A stretch of DNA of 64,000 nucleotides from Phycicoccus sp. M110.8 (GTDB lineage Bacteria; Actinomycetota; Actinomycetes; Actinomycetales; Dermatophilaceae): the NCBI RefSeq assembly GCF_032464895.1, contig NZ_JAWDIC010000004.1, positions 248,001-312,000 on the forward strand, written 5' to 3'. Shown one piece after another: positions 49,174 to 57,156 of the stretch (the stretch's first letter is position 1; the number at the start of each line of letters is the position of its first letter). The notes below the pieces were generated by a model. The model ran no database searches. It was given only the letters and a program-made list of their open reading frames with translations, and was not told where the DNA came from. The position numbers and the translations under genes were made by a program.

Positions 49174-49810
49174 AACGCAGGTGGGTGCGGTCGTCGTGCA
49201 GCAGCGTGACCACGTCGACGAGGCTCTCCACCGGGTGGTCGGGGTGGGCGAAGTGCGGGTCGCCGATGGCGTCGGTGATGAACGCGGCGACGTCGCGCAG
49301 CTTGGCGTTGCGGCGCTGGGAGTAGCCGCAGAGCATCCGGAAGGCGGTCTCCTCGTCGACGCAGAAGGCGAGCATGAGGGCCCCCTTGGCCTGCTCGATC
49401 GTGGCCCGGTAGGCCGAGGACGCCTCCACTGCCTCGGACTGCCAGCGGGAGATGTCGCCGGTGATGTCGAGGAGGAAGCCGTCGACGCGGAAGACGCCGG
49501 GGATGGACAGGTCCGCCACGGTGTGCGCAACGAGGCGTACGCGTCGACCGGATCGCTGCCCGGCTCGCATCCGGTAGGCGTGCGACGCCGACCCGGGCTG
49601 CGTGAGGTGCTCCTCGAGCCAGGTGCGGGCCGACGGGCGGTCATTCGGGTCCACGCACTCGAGCAGGTCCTCGGTGGTGAAGGGACAGTGCGGGGGCAGA
49701 CCGTGCAGCGCCAGCCACTGCTCGTCGACGTCCCAGACGTCGAGGGCGGTGTCGTAGCGGTAGGGGAACGCGGTGGGGGCCGTGCTCGTGATGGGATCGG
49801 TCAGGGTCAT
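49139..49810 (-). CDS. PAS-ANTAR regulator
   Basis: 223 residues. A PAS fold at about 15-140 (LDVWDVDEQWLALHGLP, VFRVDGFLLDITGDISRWQ) precedes an ANTAR domain at 145-205 (YRATIEQAKGALMLAFCVDE, MLCGYSQRRNAKLRDVA). ANTAR domains bind paired RNA hairpins and prevent termination. The signal bound by PAS is unknown. GGAGG precedes ATG 49810. Confidence 0.9.
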   Translation of the reverse strand: MTLTDPITSTAPTAFPYRYDTALDVWDVDEQWLALHGLPPHCPFTTEDLLECVDPNDRPSARTWLEEHLTQPGSASHAYRMRAGQRSGRRVRLVAHTVADLSIPGVFRVDGFLLDITGDISRWQSEAVEASSAYRATIEQAKGALMLAFCVDEETAFRMLCGYSQRRNAKLRDVAAFITDAIGDPHFAHPDHPVESLVDVVTLLHDDRTHLRSAPTTGHAASA

Positions 49811-49857
49811 GGCGAGCCTCCGGGGGACGATCGCGAGGCCGTGGTTTGACCACTTCG

Positions 49858-49887
49858 ACCATAGACCCGTGCGGGCGGGGGTGTCAC
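49858..49887 (-). promoter_or_regulatory. Promoter candidate of the PAS-ANTAR gene
   Basis: On the minus strand GTGACA and TATGGT are 18 bp apart, close to the main-sigma consensus. Downstream of the -10, GTGGT-CAA-ACCAC (49841-49853) is a small dyad that could be an operator. Confidence 0.45.
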
Positions 49888-49953
49888 CATCTCGCAGGTC
49901 AGCGCCGTCCGGGACCGCCACCAGAGGGGCTGGGCGGGGACTGGCGTGCCGGG

Positions 49954-50631
49954 CTACACCTGGAGCAGCTGCTCGCCGCCCCGGAGGCGGTCGACAGGGG
50001 CGCCCACGCTGTCCCCGAGCAGCGTCGCGCGCACCCAGTCGGCGGCGAGGCCGTCGAAGACCGCGTGCCGCCTGAGCATGGCGTGCTTGCCCTCCCGCAC
50101 CGTGACGAACCCGACCCGCGCGCTGCCCGAGAGCCGGCGGGCGACGGCCCGGGCGTTGGCCAGGCTGGCGATGCGGTCCGAGTCGCCGTGGACGAACAGC
50201 ACGTCCCGCCCCGGCGCCGGTGGCACCGCCTCCTGCGGGTACACCCAGGAGGCCAGGGCCACGACCGACCGCACCTGGGGAGCGGCCGCCGACAGCAGCG
50301 CAGCGCGACCGCCGAGGCTGTGCCCCACGAGGGCGACGGGCAGGTCCGCGCCATACCGCTCCCGCACCTGGCCCAGCGCCCATCGCACGTCGTCGACGGG
50401 GGTGGTGTGGGTGTCCCAGCCGCGGGCCGAGTTGAGGAGACGGAACACCGCCAGGCGTCCGCGCCCGGCCTGGGCAAGGCGTCCCGCGATGGGCACCATG
50501 CGCAGCACCGACAGCTGGGTGGGGCTCACCCGCATGGCCTGGCCCCGGCTGGCGCCGCCGTGCAGGACGAGGGCGACCGCCTCGGGCCGCGCCGGCGTGC
50601 GCGTCTCGACGAGTCGTGAGTACACCTCCAT
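49954..50631 (-). CDS. Alpha/beta hydrolase
   Basis: 225 residues. Oxyanion-hole region ALVLHGGASRGQ, nucleophile Ser in VALVGHSLGGRAALL, Asp in VLFVHGDSDRIAS and His in VREGKHAMLRRHAVF complete the triad. Soluble, short, of the dienelactone-hydrolase-like or esterase type; the substrate is unknown. Start ATG 50631 has a weak ribosome site. Confidence 0.88.
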   Translation of the reverse strand: MEVYSRLVETRTPARPEAVALVLHGGASRGQAMRVSPTQLSVLRMVPIAGRLAQAGRGRLAVFRLLNSARGWDTHTTPVDDVRWALGQVRERYGADLPVALVGHSLGGRAALLSAAAPQVRSVVALASWVYPQEAVPPAPGRDVLFVHGDSDRIASLANARAVARRLSGSARVGFVTVREGKHAMLRRHAVFDGLAADWVRATLLGDSVGAPVDRLRGGEQLLQV

Positions 50632-50701
50632 GGTCACCCAGCCTGCCCCGGCCCGACGCGCGGCGCAGGGTGGGCGGGCAACGCGTGGCCGACACGTGAC
50701 G

Positions 50702-50739
50702 CGGGACGGGCCCGGACCAGTCGGTCCGGGCCCGTCCCG
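50702..50739 (-). terminator. Strong terminator after the DUF3618 operon
   Basis: A perfect 17-bp stem (50702-50718 with 50723-50739, core GGGACGGGCCCGGACC) has a 4-base AGTC loop. It lies just after the stop at 50768 on the minus strand and before the hydrolase gene. Confidence 0.88.
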
Positions 50740-50767
50740 TCCACACGGGTCGTGGGGGAGTCGGCGG

Positions 50768-51550
50768 TCAGGAGCCGACGCTCCCGCCCGAGGAGCCGGT
50801 CGAGCCGGTGGAGCCCGTCGGCGACTCGTAGGTGGACCCGTACGTGCCGGAGGACCCGTACGTGCCCGAGGTGTCCGAGGAGCCCGAGGAGCCCGAGGAC
50901 GCGCTGCCCGCGGCGTCCTGGGCGGTCTCCTTGACCTGCTGGGCCTTGTCGGCGCCCTCCTGGCGGACCTCCTCGACGCCGGACTGGGCCTGGTCCTTGA
51001 CGGCACCGGCCGCCTGCGCAGCCGGCTCCTTGAGGTTCTGGCCGGCCTCCTGGGCCACCGACTTGGCCTCCTCGACGAGCGGCTGCGCCTGCTCGCGGGC
51101 GTTGCGTGCGAGCTCCTGCTCCTTCTCGCTCGCCGGCAGGAGCGAGCCGACGATCCAGCCGATGCCGAGGGCCACGGCGCCGGCCGCGAGCGGGTTGCCG
51201 CGGGCGCGCTGCGCAGCGCGGTGGGGGACCTCGGTGGTGGCCTGCACCGCGTGCTGCGCGGTGTCGGCGCCACTGCTGCCCATGTCCTTGGCGCCGCCGG
51301 CGACGTCGTGGGCAGTGCCCATGACGCTGTCCTTGAGGGACGCCACGCGGCCCTTGGCACGCCCGACGGTGCGGTGGGCCACCTGGGAGGGGCTGACCGA
51401 GTTGCCGAGCGTGTCCACGTCGGCGGCGAGGCGACCGCGGGTGCGGTCGATCTCCCGGCGGATCGCGTCCGGGTCGTCGGTCGACGTCGTGGACGGCACG
51501 GTGGTCGTGCTCGTCTCGTAGGTGTGGGTGGTCTCATAGGGCTGCGTCAT
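50768..51550 (-). CDS. DUF3618 protein
   Basis: 260 residues. The DUF3618 motif is at 25-60 (DDPDAIRREIDRTRGRLAAD, VDTLGNSVSP). One hydrophobic helix follows at about 118-135 (LAAGAVALGIGWIVGSLLP), then a long Ala/Gln/Glu amphipathic stretch and a Ser/Gly/Thr-rich tail with TYGSSG repeats. It is probably an envelope-associated stress protein. ATG 51550 overlaps the upstream stop. Last gene of a three-gene operon. Confidence 0.85.
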   Translation of the reverse strand: MTQPYETTHTYETSTTTVPSTTSTDDPDAIRREIDRTRGRLAADVDTLGNSVSPSQVAHRTVGRAKGRVASLKDSVMGTAHDVAGGAKDMGSSGADTAQHAVQATTEVPHRAAQRARGNPLAAGAVALGIGWIVGSLLPASEKEQELARNAREQAQPLVEEAKSVAQEAGQNLKEPAAQAAGAVKDQAQSGVEEVRQEGADKAQQVKETAQDAAGSASSGSSGSSDTSGTYGSSGTYGSTYESPTGSTGSTGSSGGSVGS

Positions 51551-51954
51551 GGCGTCTGGTGTCCTTTCAGGGCGTCGGGGATGTCCTTGACCGTGTCCGT
51601 CGTGCGGGGCAGTCCGGGGGCCTGCTTGAGCTGTCCACGGCCCACGGCGGCCAGTACCGCGGCGATGACCGCCCAGATGACGGCGACCACCAGGCCGGAC
51701 CAGCCGCGGCCGATGGCGTTCCCGAGCCCCCACCAGACGGCGACGGACAGGAACACGAGGGCGAGCTGGCCCGCCACGCCGGCGCCGGCGAGCATGCCCG
51801 CGCCCTTGCCGGCGCGGGTCGCGCTCTCCTTGGCCTCGGCCTTGGCGAGGGCGACCTCCTGCCGCACCAGCGTCGAGAGGTCCTGGCTGATGTCGGAGAC
51901 GAGCGCACCGAGCGAGCGCAGCGACTCCTCGCGGGTCGACTGCTGCTCGGTCAC
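51547..51954 (-). CDS. Phage-holin-superfamily (DUF1469-like) membrane protein
   Basis: 135 residues. A charged amphipathic N-terminus (ALVSDISQDLSTLVRQEVAL, AKAEAKESATRAGKG) precedes two membrane helices (VAGQLALVFLSVAVWWGLG, GLVVAVIWAVIAAVLAAVG). This is the actinobacteriophage-holin-superfamily-III/DUF1469 shape, in which the name does not imply lysis. It overlaps both neighbours by 4 bp. Confidence 0.88.
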   Translation of the reverse strand: MTEQQSTREESLRSLGALVSDISQDLSTLVRQEVALAKAEAKESATRAGKGAGMLAGAGVAGQLALVFLSVAVWWGLGNAIGRGWSGLVVAVIWAVIAAVLAAVGRGQLKQAPGLPRTTDTVKDIPDALKGHQTP

Positions 51955-52727
51955 GGGAGCACCTCGTTGTCGCGCGGCGCGCCGACCGGTCCGCGCACGG
52001 GCTCGGGCGGCAGCGTGCTGCCGACCTCGGACGCGGGGTCACCGAGCGGGCCACCGGCCGTGATGTCCTCCTCGGCGGCGGTGCCGTAGCCCGGGGTCTC
52101 CAGGGGCGTGGTGGCCGGGCTCGCGGTCGTCCCCGTCGTCTCGACACCGGCCGTCGGGAAGCCGTCTCCCGTCCCGACCGCGCCGGTGGCCGCCGGGGCG
52201 CCGAAGCCCGCGGTGGAGTGGGTGGGGGAGTAGCCGTTCGACGCGCCGCCGGACGAGTCGTCGCGCTTCTCGTCAACGGTCGCCCGGGTGAGCCGACCGC
52301 CGACGACGCCGAGGATGGCGGCAGCCGCGAGGAACGTGCCGGGGCGGCGGCGGGCGAAGCCGCGGACCTCCTCGAGCACGCTGGCCGGGTCGCGGTCCTC
52401 GAGCCAGCGCGAGGCGTTGTGCGCGTGGCCGGCGGCCTCGCGAACGAGGCCGGTGGCCATGCCGTCCTGCTCCGAGTTGTCGGCCATGGAGTGCAGCTCG
52501 TCGGCGATCCCTCTGAGGGACTGGGAGATCCGTGACTGTTGCTGGCTCGCCTGGTCGGTGAGCTCGCTCCTGGACTGGGACAGCAGGTTCCGAGCCTGGT
52601 CGCGGGCCTCCCGCGCGACCTGCGTGGCCTGGTCCGTGGCGGTCGAGGCGACGTCCTTCGCGGCCTCCTTGCCCTGGCCGCCGACGTCGCGCGCGGCCTG
52701 GGTGGTCGACGACTGGGTTTCGCTCAT
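51951..52727 (-). CDS. Helical stress protein with one membrane segment
   Basis: 258 residues. The first 90 are an amphipathic helix rich in Ala, Gln and Asp (GKEAAKDVASTATDQATQVA, REARDQARNLLSQSRSELTD), LEA-like in composition. A hydrophobic segment follows (GTFLAAAAILGVVGGRLT, about 130-147), then a disordered Gly/Thr/Pro-rich tail. It opens the DUF3618 operon, under a SigB/SigF-like promoter. Confidence 0.85.
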   Translation of the reverse strand: MSETQSSTTQAARDVGGQGKEAAKDVASTATDQATQVAREARDQARNLLSQSRSELTDQASQQQSRISQSLRGIADELHSMADNSEQDGMATGLVREAAGHAHNASRWLEDRDPASVLEEVRGFARRRPGTFLAAAAILGVVGGRLTRATVDEKRDDSSGGASNGYSPTHSTAGFGAPAATGAVGTGDGFPTAGVETTGTTASPATTPLETPGYGTAAEEDITAGGPLGDPASEVGSTLPPEPVRGPVGAPRDNEVLP

Positions 52728-52800
52728 CGCCGGATCCTCTCTGTGTGGTGGATGTCGCACTGGTGGACGGCGCAGAACGGTGCGCGCCGTGGCCTTGCGA

Positions 52801-52825
52801 GTACCCCGGCGGGGGCCGGTCAAAC
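52801..52825 (-). promoter_or_regulatory. SigB/SigF-type stress promoter of the DUF3618 operon
   Basis: On the minus strand GTTT (52825-52822), a 15-bp spacer and GGGTAC (52806-52801) fit the actinobacterial general-stress sigma consensus. It lies 74 bp before the first ATG of the operon. The rest of the 318-bp gap 52728-53045 shows no gene; the plus-strand promoter of the next gene is not obvious. Confidence 0.65.
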
Positions 52826-53045
52826 CTCCGGCCCGCCCACGACGGCAAGGCTGTCCCCCCGGCACGCACACGGTCCTCGCGCTGAGTCGTGCGCTGACAA
52901 GGAATGGCCGGCTGAGGGCTGGGTACGGGTCGGCCATGACAGCCCACATCTGCAACCAGTCCAGGCCGGCCCGGCCTGGTCGCCCCCTCGACCTCGGGGT
53001 GGCCTGTGCGGCCCCGACCCGTCCCAAGACGAGCGAGGTGCGCTC

Positions 53046-54236
53046 ATGAGGCTCTCCGATCTGGCGGACCTCGCCGAGCTCGGCAAGGCGGCCGGCCCCT
53101 TTGCCAGTGTCACCCTCGACGCCACCGCGGTCGACCGTGCCTCTGGCGGTGACGTCGAGCAGCGCTGGGCGGTGCTCGAGCGCGAGCTGCGCGAGAACGG
53201 CGCGCCCGACGAGGTCGTCGAGATCGTGGCCGCGCAGGCCGTCGCCCCCACGGGCGAGGGCGGCGAGGTGACGAGGGTCCTTGTGGCCGGGCCGGACGGC
53301 CTGGTCGTCGACCGGCTCCTGCCCGGGCGCCCCGCTCGAGAGGAGGCGGCATACGGACCAGTTCCGCACCTCATGCAGCTGCTGCGCGCCGCGGCTCGCT
53401 TCGTCCCGTATGCCGTCGTCCGCCTCGACCGCTCGGGCGCCGACATCGACGTGGTGGGCGGGCTCGGCACCGGTGCCCGGACCGAGGTCGTCGAGGGCGG
53501 CCACGAGGTCTTGCACAAGGTCCCGGGAGGAGGCTGGTCCCAGCGACGGTACGAGGCCCGGGTCGAGGACTCCTGGGAGCGCAACGCCGAGGCCGTGGCC
53601 CGCGAGATCGACTCCGTCGTGCGCCGCCACGCCCCCGACGTCGTGGTGGTCGCGGGGGACGAGCGTGCCTGGGGCGAGCTGCGATCCCGGGTCGGGCACG
53701 CGGCGTCGGAGGTGCTCGTGCGGATCGACTCCGGCGGCAGGGCGGAGGGCACGTCCGAGGACGCGGAGCACGAGGCCGTGGTGCAGGCCCTGGACGAGGC
53801 GCGCGCCAGGCGTCGCCAGGAGGTGCTGGGCGAGCTGGCACAGGAGCTCAGCCGCCAGCAGCGCGCCGTCGAGGGTCTGGACGCGGCCGTCGACGCGCTG
53901 CGCCGCGGGCAGGTGGAGCAGCTGGTGCTGCGGGACGAACCGTCGTCGGCCATCATCCTCTGGTCGGGCGCCGTGCCGCTCGGCCTCGGCACCACGCGCG
54001 AGGACGCCGTCGCCGCGGGCCAGTCCAAGCCGGTGGAGGTGCGGGCCGACGCGGCCCTCGCGTGGGCCGTCGTGGGGCAGGACGCGAGAGTCCTGCTGGT
54101 CGAGGACGACGACCCGCACGTCCGCGACGACGTCGCCGCCGTGCTGCGCTGGAGCGACCAGTCGACGCCGCACGACCGCGTCCCGAGCATGCCCGGACAC
54201 GGCGAGACGCCGGGGGGCAGCGAGAACCCGGAGTAG
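53046..54236 (+). CDS. baeRF-type (bacterial eRF1-like) protein, Rv2629 family
   Basis: 396 residues. The layout is that of the bacterial archaeo-eukaryotic-release-factor-like family 2: an N-terminal domain (PFASVTLDATAVDRASGGDV), a middle domain (FVPYAVVRLDRSGADIDVVG, VEDSWERNAEAVAREIDSVV) and a C-terminal eL30e-like domain (VVVVAGDERAWGELRSRVG). The catalytic GGQ of release factors is not seen. Rv2629 of mycobacteria belongs here and is linked to dormancy/hypoxia. It is divergent from the DUF3618 operon. Confidence 0.82.
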   Translation: MRLSDLADLAELGKAAGPFASVTLDATAVDRASGGDVEQRWAVLERELRENGAPDEVVEIVAAQAVAPTGEGGEVTRVLVAGPDGLVVDRLLPGRPAREEAAYGPVPHLMQLLRAAARFVPYAVVRLDRSGADIDVVGGLGTGARTEVVEGGHEVLHKVPGGGWSQRRYEARVEDSWERNAEAVAREIDSVVRRHAPDVVVVAGDERAWGELRSRVGHAASEVLVRIDSGGRAEGTSEDAEHEAVVQALDEARARRRQEVLGELAQELSRQQRAVEGLDAAVDALRRGQVEQLVLRDEPSSAIILWSGAVPLGLGTTREDAVAAGQSKPVEVRADAALAWAVVGQDARVLLVEDDDPHVRDDVAAVLRWSDQSTPHDRVPSMPGHGETPGGSENPE

Positions 54237-54257
54237 CCCGGGACCTCTGTGCGGTGG

Positions 54258-54295
54258 GGCTCGAGGTCAGTCGAGGCGGCGGCTGACCTCGAGCC
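54258..54295. terminator. Convergent terminator, baeRF and hemerythrin genes
   Basis: GGCTCGAGGTCAG (54258-54270) pairs perfectly with CTGACCTCGAGCC (54283-54295) around a 12-base loop. It overlaps the last codons of the hemerythrin gene. Confidence 0.75.
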
Positions 54296-54881
54296 GGGCC
54301 GCGTCGACGAGCGCCGCGAAGCCGCCATCGCCTGCCGCGCGCTCGGTCATGGCGTCCGAGGCGGCAATCGAGTCCACCTGGTCCAGCAGGCGCAGCACCA
54401 TGCTGGTCTCCGCCTCGTCCAGCTCCTCGAGCCGCGTCCCCAGCTCGTCCCGTTCCTCGGCCTCGGCGTGCGCGAGCAGCGCCTCCGCCCAGGCGTCGAA
54501 ACCGCGCTCGAACGCCGTGCCCCCCGGGTCGAGCCGCTCCAGCCGCTCCATGGCGTCCGTGGCCTCGCGTTCCTCGGACACACGAGCCCCCACCTCCCCG
54601 TCCTCGGTGCTGCCTCGGCCGAGGACGGGGTGGAGGCTGTTCTGCTCGACCACCTCGTGCGCGGCGACGTAGCGGAGCAGTGCGCTGAGTGCCTCGCCTC
54701 GGGCCGGATGGGCGTCCCGGACCGCCTCGACCAGGTCGCGCAGGTGCCGGTGCTGGGCGGCGACGACGGCGCGGACCTCCTGGGGGCCACCGTGCCGGGG
54801 GCCGATCTCGTCGCCCACGGGCCTGCCGACCGGCTCCTCATGGGGCGTAGGGCGGGTGCCCTCTGTCATCGGTTCCGTCAT
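54267..54881 (-). CDS. Hemerythrin-like protein
   Basis: 204 residues. After a charged leader of about 35 residues come the helices and ligand His/Glu residues: AQHRHLRDLVEAVRDAH, LLRYVAAHEVVEQNSLHPVL, ALLAHAEAEERDELGTRLEE. The same motifs occur in the domain fused to the FAD dehydrogenase 5 kb away. It probably has a di-iron site binding oxygen or NO. A SigB/SigF-type promoter lies 45 bp upstream. Confidence 0.88.
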   Translation of the reverse strand: MTEPMTEGTRPTPHEEPVGRPVGDEIGPRHGGPQEVRAVVAAQHRHLRDLVEAVRDAHPARGEALSALLRYVAAHEVVEQNSLHPVLGRGSTEDGEVGARVSEEREATDAMERLERLDPGGTAFERGFDAWAEALLAHAEAEERDELGTRLEELDEAETSMVLRLLDQVDSIAASDAMTERAAGDGGFAALVDAARLEVSRRLD

Positions 54882-54925
54882 CGTCCTGCCTCTCGTGGGC
54901 TGTGTGTCGTCTCCGACCCCGGGAC

Positions 54926-54951
54926 GTACCCGGACCACCGTGCGCGGAAAC
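54926..54951 (-). promoter_or_regulatory. SigB/SigF-type stress promoter of the hemerythrin gene
   Basis: On the minus strand GTTT (54951-54948), a 16-bp spacer and GGGTAC (54931-54926) match the general-stress sigma consensus, as before the DUF3618 operon. Confidence 0.62.
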
Positions 54952-55060
54952 GAGGGCGGCGCCACGATCCGGGCTGCGGTGGGGGAATGGGCGGCCTGCG
55001 GCCGGGTAGGGGAGGCACAGCCGGGCGCGAACGCGCCGGGCTTGAGCCAAGGAGGACCGC

Positions 55061-55534
55061 ATGACCAGCCGCGCGACCAACGTCACGGGTGTCGACGAAG
55101 CCGAGAGGACCCACGTCCAGCGCGCCGCGCAGGTGGTGGGCGCAGCGTTCCTGCTCGTGGGCATCCTGGGCTTCATCCCCGGCATCACCACGAACTACGA
55201 CCAGATGTCCTTCGCCAGCCACGACTCCGAGGCCATGTTGCTCGGCGTCTTCCAGGTGTCCGTCCTGCACAACATCGTCCACCTCCTCTTCGGGATCGCC
55301 GGCCTGGCGATGGCGCGGGCCGTGACGAGCGCCCGCCGCTTCCTCGTCGGGGGCGGCGTCATCTACCTCGTCCTGTGGCTCTACGGCCTGTTCATCGACA
55401 AGGAGTCGGCAGCCAACTTCGTGCCGCTCAACACCGCCGACAACTGGCTGCACTTCCTCCTTGGCCTGGGCATGATCGCGCTGGGACTGGCGCTCACCCG
55501 CCGACCGGCGGACACCCGCGTCCAGGGCGTCTGA
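55061..55534 (+). CDS. DUF4383 membrane protein
   Basis: 157 residues with four membrane helices and conserved polar residues of DUF4383: AAFLLVGILGFIPGITTNYD, VLHNIVHLLFGIAGLAMARA and NTADNWLHFLLGLGMIALG. His residues at two helix starts could bind a cofactor, but function is unknown. CAAGGAGG precedes ATG 55061. The MBL hydrolase gene follows 14 bp later. Confidence 0.9.
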   Translation: MTSRATNVTGVDEAERTHVQRAAQVVGAAFLLVGILGFIPGITTNYDQMSFASHDSEAMLLGVFQVSVLHNIVHLLFGIAGLAMARAVTSARRFLVGGGVIYLVLWLYGLFIDKESAANFVPLNTADNWLHFLLGLGMIALGLALTRRPADTRVQGV

Positions 55535-55548
55535 GGCCGTCGATCACG

Positions 55549-56412
55549 ATGCCTGACGACACCACCATCGCGCCCCACCCGTTGGCGGCGGACACCGTCG
55601 CCGACGGGGCGGGGTCTCTGCTCTTCATCGGCAACGCCACCACCCTGATCCGGCTCGGGCCGTTCACGATCCTCACGGACCCGACCTTCGTGCACCGGCA
55701 CGAGTCGGTGGACCTCGGTCCCGGCCTCAGCAGCAAGCGCCTCACCGACCCGGCGATGGAGATCGACGAGCTCCCACCGGTCGACCTGGTGCTGCTCTCG
55801 CACTTCCACGGCGACCACTTCGACCAGGTCGCGCAGGAGCGCCTGGACAAGGACCTCCCCGTGGTGACCACGCCCCAGGCCAGGAAGGAGCTGGAGTCCC
55901 TGGGGTTCCGGCAAGTCACCGGGCTGGAGACGTGGGACACGGTGACGGTCCCCAAGAACGGCGTCGAGCTGCGCATCACCTCCTGCCCCGGTCGGCACGG
56001 CCCCGGGCTGGTCGACCTCGTCCTGCCGGACGTGATGGGCAGCGTGCTCGAGGTCGTCGGTGACGACGAGGCACCCCGGGTCTACGTCAGCGGCGACACC
56101 CTCGTCTTCGACGGCCTGGACGAGATCGCCCGCCGGTACCCGCAGCTGGACGTCGGCGTGCTGCACCTCGGCGGCACTAGGGTGCTCGGGATCCTCGTGA
56201 CCATGGACGCCGAGCAGGGGGTCGAGGCCGTCCGTCGCCTCCAGCCAGACCTCGTGCTGCCGGTGCACTACGACGACTTCGACGTGTTCACCTCGCCGCT
56301 GTCGGACTTCCTGCGCGCAGCCGAGGTGGCCGGGTTCGGCGACCGGGTCGTGACGGTGCCCCGCGGCGCCCGCCAGGACCTGCGCCCCGGGGCTGCGCGC
56401 CGAACGCCGTAG
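55549..56412 (+). CDS. Metallo-beta-lactamase-fold hydrolase (UlaG-like)
   Basis: 287 residues. LLFIGNATTLIRLGPFTILT is the typical start of the UlaG/L-ascorbate-lactonase-like group; metal motif VLLSHFHGDHFDQVAQE, further ligands in CPGRHGPG, YVSGDTLVF and VLPVHYDDF. Substrates of most members are unknown. It lies 14 bp after the DUF4383 gene. Confidence 0.88.
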   Translation: MPDDTTIAPHPLAADTVADGAGSLLFIGNATTLIRLGPFTILTDPTFVHRHESVDLGPGLSSKRLTDPAMEIDELPPVDLVLLSHFHGDHFDQVAQERLDKDLPVVTTPQARKELESLGFRQVTGLETWDTVTVPKNGVELRITSCPGRHGPGLVDLVLPDVMGSVLEVVGDDEAPRVYVSGDTLVFDGLDEIARRYPQLDVGVLHLGGTRVLGILVTMDAEQGVEAVRRLQPDLVLPVHYDDFDVFTSPLSDFLRAAEVAGFGDRVVTVPRGARQDLRPGAARRTP

Positions 56413-56442
56413 ACCGCGGCTCCGCGCCGAGTGCCGACGCCG

Positions 56443-57156
56443 TCAGGCGTAGGGGACGCCGTCGACCGCCGCCTGCAGCACGCGTCGAGCCATGCCGGTC
56501 AGCGTCACCCCTGCGGCGCTCGCCAGCTCCACCAGCCGGACGTACGCCTCGTCGGTCGGCACGTCCTCCCGGAAGGCGATGACGCCCTTGGCCTGCTCGA
56601 CTGCGGTGCGACCAGCGAGGGCGAGACGCTTGCGGCGCCCCAGCTCGACCCCGTCGACGTCCTGTGGTGCCACGATGACGAGGCTCGCCACGTCGGCGAA
56701 GGCCCGGCCGGCCGGCACCAGCTCCGCCTCGTCGCCCTGTGGCGTGGCGGCGTGGAACACGTTCAGCGCGCCGTACGGCTCGCCTCCCCAGGTCACCGGG
56801 AAGGCGTGCACCGCCGTGAACCCGGCACCGACGATCGCCTCGCCCACGTCGCCCCAGCGGCTCGTGATGTCCGCCGCCGATCTGCACGAGACGACGGCAC
56901 CGTCGCGCGCAGCCTCGTGGCAGGGTCCACCCCGGTGCTGGATCTGGTAGAGCTCCACCTCACCCGCCCCGTGCGAGGTGGCGGCCAGCAGCTCCAGCCC
57001 GTCGGCCTCGTCGGTGAGCACCAGGCCACCAGCGGCACCGCCCAGGGCCTGTACGGCGTCGAGGAGGAGCGCGGCGAGGAGGTCAGTGGTGTCGTGGGCG
57101 CCCACGAGGGCGGAGGTCGCGCGTGTCAGGGCCTCGGTCATGGAGCTACCGGTCAT
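56443..57156 (-). CDS. GAF-ANTAR regulator 1
   Basis: 237 residues. A GAF domain spans about 8-165 (GGAAGGLVLTDEADGLELLA, FPVTWGGEPYGALNVF) and ANTAR spans 180-235 (AGRTAVEQAKGVIAFREDVP, EAYVRLVELASAAGVTL). Such proteins bind hairpin RNAs in response to a small ligand. Its ATG overlaps the upstream ANTAR gene stop. AAGGAAG precedes it. Start 57141 is an alternative. Confidence 0.9.
   Translation of the reverse strand: MTGSSMTEALTRATSALVGAHDTTDLLAALLLDAVQALGGAAGGLVLTDEADGLELLAATSHGAGEVELYQIQHRGGPCHEAARDGAVVSCRSAADITSRWGDVGEAIVGAGFTAVHAFPVTWGGEPYGALNVFHAATPQGDEAELVPAGRAFADVASLVIVAPQDVDGVELGRRKRLALAGRTAVEQAKGVIAFREDVPTDEAYVRLVELASAAGVTLTGMARRVLQAAVDGVPYA

Noticed and set aside
51547-51954. Phage lysis holin
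   Set aside because: The holin-superfamily name is by fold only. The gene overlaps two chromosomal stress genes and no phage genes are near.
52921-52926. GGGTAC as SigB/SigF-type -10 for the baeRF gene
   Set aside because: No GTTT or close variant lies 14-16 bp upstream.
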